Origin: an uncultured Pseudomonadota bacterium
GTDB taxonomy: Bacteria; Pseudomonadota; Gammaproteobacteria; Burkholderiales; SG8-39
Reading direction: 5' to 3'
DNA: 6,525 bases
NCBI GenBank assembly: GCA_903864555.1
Contig: CAIPGJ010000228.1
Span: forward strand, 1-6,525
This document shows positions 5,383 through 6,525 of the stretch, in pieces (within the stretch, counting starts at the first letter, position 1; every line of letters starts with the position of its first letter). Below the pieces are notes generated by a model. That model had not been told where the DNA came from. It was given only the letters and a program-made list of their open reading frames with translations, and did no database searches. Both the position numbers and the translations under genes were made by a program.

Positions 5383-5733
5383 ATGCAAACCCAGCGGATT
5401 TTCCCCAGCGCCGATTACCTGCAGCCGGCCGCCGGTGAGCCCGTGCGCTCGGTCGTCACCGAGACACCGGAGGCGGTGATCGTGGCCTGGCATGTGGCGC
5501 CGGGACAGCGCATCGCCGCGCATGTCCACCCGCGTGGTCAGGACACCTGGACGGTGCTTTCCGGTGCAGGGCTGTACCAGATTGATGCAGCCGGTGCCAC
5601 GCGGCCCATTGTCGCCGGCGACATTGCGGTGGCGCCGGTAGGGGCGGTACACGGCGTGTCCAACCCACACGCCGAGCCGCTGGTGTTCGTGTCGGTGGTG
5701 GCGCCAGGCGACGCCGGTTACGAACTGCGCTGA
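5383..5733 (+). CDS. Small single-domain cupin protein
   Basis: A 116-residue cytoplasmic cupin. The start at 5383 follows GGAGGA (5370-5375) at 7-base spacing; an in-frame ATG at 5314 lacks a ribosome site and adds 23 residues that do not look like cupin. Cupin motif 1 is GQRIAAHVHPRGQDTWTVLSGAG (41-63): His47 and His49 are present, but Asp54 (with Gln53 beside it) stands where most metal cupins have Glu. Motif 2 is a full match, GDIAVAPVGAVHGVSN (79-94), with His90 as third metal ligand. The strands around them (AVIVAWHVAP, LVFVSVVAP) fit a minimal beta-barrel. Such proteins may be dioxygenases, isomerases or ligand-binding proteins, and the sequence alone does not decide. It diverges from the lactonase/receptor pair and shares their control region, which suggests a shared inducer. 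Confidence 0.88.
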   Translation: MQTQRIFPSADYLQPAAGEPVRSVVTETPEAVIVAWHVAPGQRIAAHVHPRGQDTWTVLSGAGLYQIDAAGATRPIVAGDIAVAPVGAVHGVSNPHAEPLVFVSVVAPGDAGYELR

Positions 5734-5744
5734 TGCCCCGGCCG

Positions 5745-5760
5745 CGGGCCGGCCGGCCCG
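5745..5760. terminator. Perfect 16-base GC palindrome between convergent genes
   Basis: CGGGCCGGCCGGCCCG at 5745-5760 reads the same on both strands. A second exact stem, CCGGCC-GCG-GGCCGG (5738-5752), overlaps it. Together they fill the 33-base gap between the cupin and flavin monooxygenase stop codons, so a structure ending both transcripts is plausible. No T-run follows on either side. Confidence 0.5.
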
Positions 5761-5766
5761 TCCTGG

Positions 5767-6525
5767 TTACAGCTTCTGGATGATGTTCTTGGCGTAATCG
5801 CGCACCATCTGGTAGCCGCGCTCCAGCGGAAAATTGCACATCAACTGGCGCACGCCCTGGCGCTCCAGTTCGCGCACCTGTTCCAGCACTTCGGCGGGCT
5901 GGCCGATGATGCAGAAGCGCTTGATGGCTTCGGGGGTGACGAAGCGCCGCTCGTCGGGGGCGACGTAGGCGTTGTGGCTCTCGTGCATCATCTTCTGGCG
6001 CTCGGCGGCCGGGCGCGACATGTGGAACTCGAGGTAGTCCTTCCAGATGGGCCTGAGGAATTCGGGCGGGTCCTCGCCGTACTCCAGGTGGCGGTCCATG
6101 GTGGAGTGCATGGCGGTCATGATGGCCGGGCCGTATTCATTGACGATGCGCTCGGAGTCCACCGGCTCGCCCGGCTCCAGCACCGCGAAGTTCACGCGCA
6201 CCGAGAGGTGGAAGTCCTTGAGCGGACGGCCGCTGCGCGCGGCGCCTTTTTTGACGTTGGCCCAGATCTGCTCGATGCTGCCGCCGCGCGGGATGTGGGT
6301 GGTGAGGCCGTCGGCGATCTCACCGGCCAGGGCCTGCGCCTTGGGGCCGTAGCCGGCCAGGTACATGGGGATGGGGTCCTTGAGGTTGCGGTAACCCTTG
6401 TCGGTGAGCATGAAGCGGATGCCGTGCTTCTCGCCGCCGGTGTCGTAGGCCGCCTCCTGGCCATCGAGCAGCGTGCGCACGGTGCGCGCATAGGCCTCGA
6501 AGGTTTTCAGGGTCATGGGTTTGCG
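5767..6525 (-). CDS. LLM-class (luciferase-like) flavin-dependent oxidoreductase, C-terminal part (5' end cut by window edge)
   Basis: 252 residues are readable, from RKP at the right edge to the TAA at 5769-5767. Family proteins are about 330-350 residues, so some 90-100 N-terminal residues lie outside; the ATG at 6516 is almost certainly internal. Typical later-half features are FEAYARTVRTLLDGQEA (a helix before the cofactor region), PIPMYLAGYGPKAQALAGEIADGLTTHI (the barrel strand and helix that hold the flavin phosphate), and near the end RFCIIGQPAEVLEQVRELERQGVRQLMCNFP. A charged stretch around EYGEDPPEFLRPIWKDYLEFHMSRPAAERQK is family-variable and probably near the substrate pocket. Relatives are FMN-dependent monooxygenases supplied by a reductase, or F420-dependent reductases; the organism type favours FMN. 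It converges with the cupin gene and is likely the end of a separate leftward operon. Confidence 0.9.
   Translation of the reverse strand, partial: RKPMTLKTFEAYARTVRTLLDGQEAAYDTGGEKHGIRFMLTDKGYRNLKDPIPMYLAGYGPKAQALAGEIADGLTTHIPRGGSIEQIWANVKKGAARSGRPLKDFHLSVRVNFAVLEPGEPVDSERIVNEYGPAIMTAMHSTMDRHLEYGEDPPEFLRPIWKDYLEFHMSRPAAERQKMMHESHNAYVAPDERRFVTPEAIKRFCIIGQPAEVLEQVRELERQGVRQLMCNFPLERGYQMVRDYAKNIIQKL

Noticed and set aside
1..6525. CRISPR array, tRNA or rRNA genes, or insertion sequence
   Set aside because: I saw no regularly spaced repeats, cloverleaf-like sequences, rRNA signatures, transposase motifs or flanking terminal inverted repeats; nearly all of the window is taken by ordinary protein genes.

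Overview
The window looks like a piece of chromosome from a GC-rich betaproteobacterium, most likely a Burkholderiales member of the Bordetella/Achromobacter/Cupriavidus kind. The main pointer is the presence of two Bug-type periplasmic solute receptors (tripartite tricarboxylate transporter family), a protein family greatly expanded in that group. They sit among catabolic-type enzymes of families common there: HpaI-type aldolase, SMP-30 lactonase, cupin and luciferase-like flavin monooxygenase. The genus is an inference; no rRNA or other marker gene is present.

Layout. The left edge (to 329, +) carries the C-terminal end of a probable CapA/PGA_cap family protein. A 207-base spacer follows with an imperfect hairpin. 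A three-gene same-strand group comes next: Bug receptor 1 (537-1529), an HpcH/HpaI-family class II aldolase homologue (1579-2337) and an unrecognised protein with about six membrane segments (2359-2988). A weak hairpin followed by seven T's lies between the first two. A short convergent spacer with a hairpin (3061-3095) separates this group from a leftward pair: an SMP-30/gluconolactonase-like protein (5070-4159) and, downstream of it, Bug receptor 2 (4061-3096). A 312-base divergent control region (5071-5382) full of inverted repeats separates that pair from a rightward small cupin gene (5383-5733). A 33-base convergent spacer holding a perfect 16-base palindrome leads to the C-terminal two thirds or so of a luciferase-like flavin monooxygenase, running leftward and cut by the right edge.

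How the genes may work together. Each Bug receptor is placed with an enzyme that could act on its ligand: receptor 1 with an aldolase, receptor 2 with a lactonase. Neither has TctA/TctB membrane partners in the window, so both look like orphan receptors. A pathway of oxygenation (flavin monooxygenase), lactone hydrolysis (SMP-30) and retro-aldol cleavage (HpaI-like) can be imagined, but it rests only on gene neighbourhood.

The most notable points are a Tyr where HpaI has its active-site His in the aldolase homologue, the unrecognised membrane protein in its operon, the unusual second ligand loop of Bug receptor 1, the possible attenuating terminator between receptor and aldolase, and the stacked symmetric elements in the divergent control region. 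I found no RNA genes, mobile elements or CRISPR arrays.
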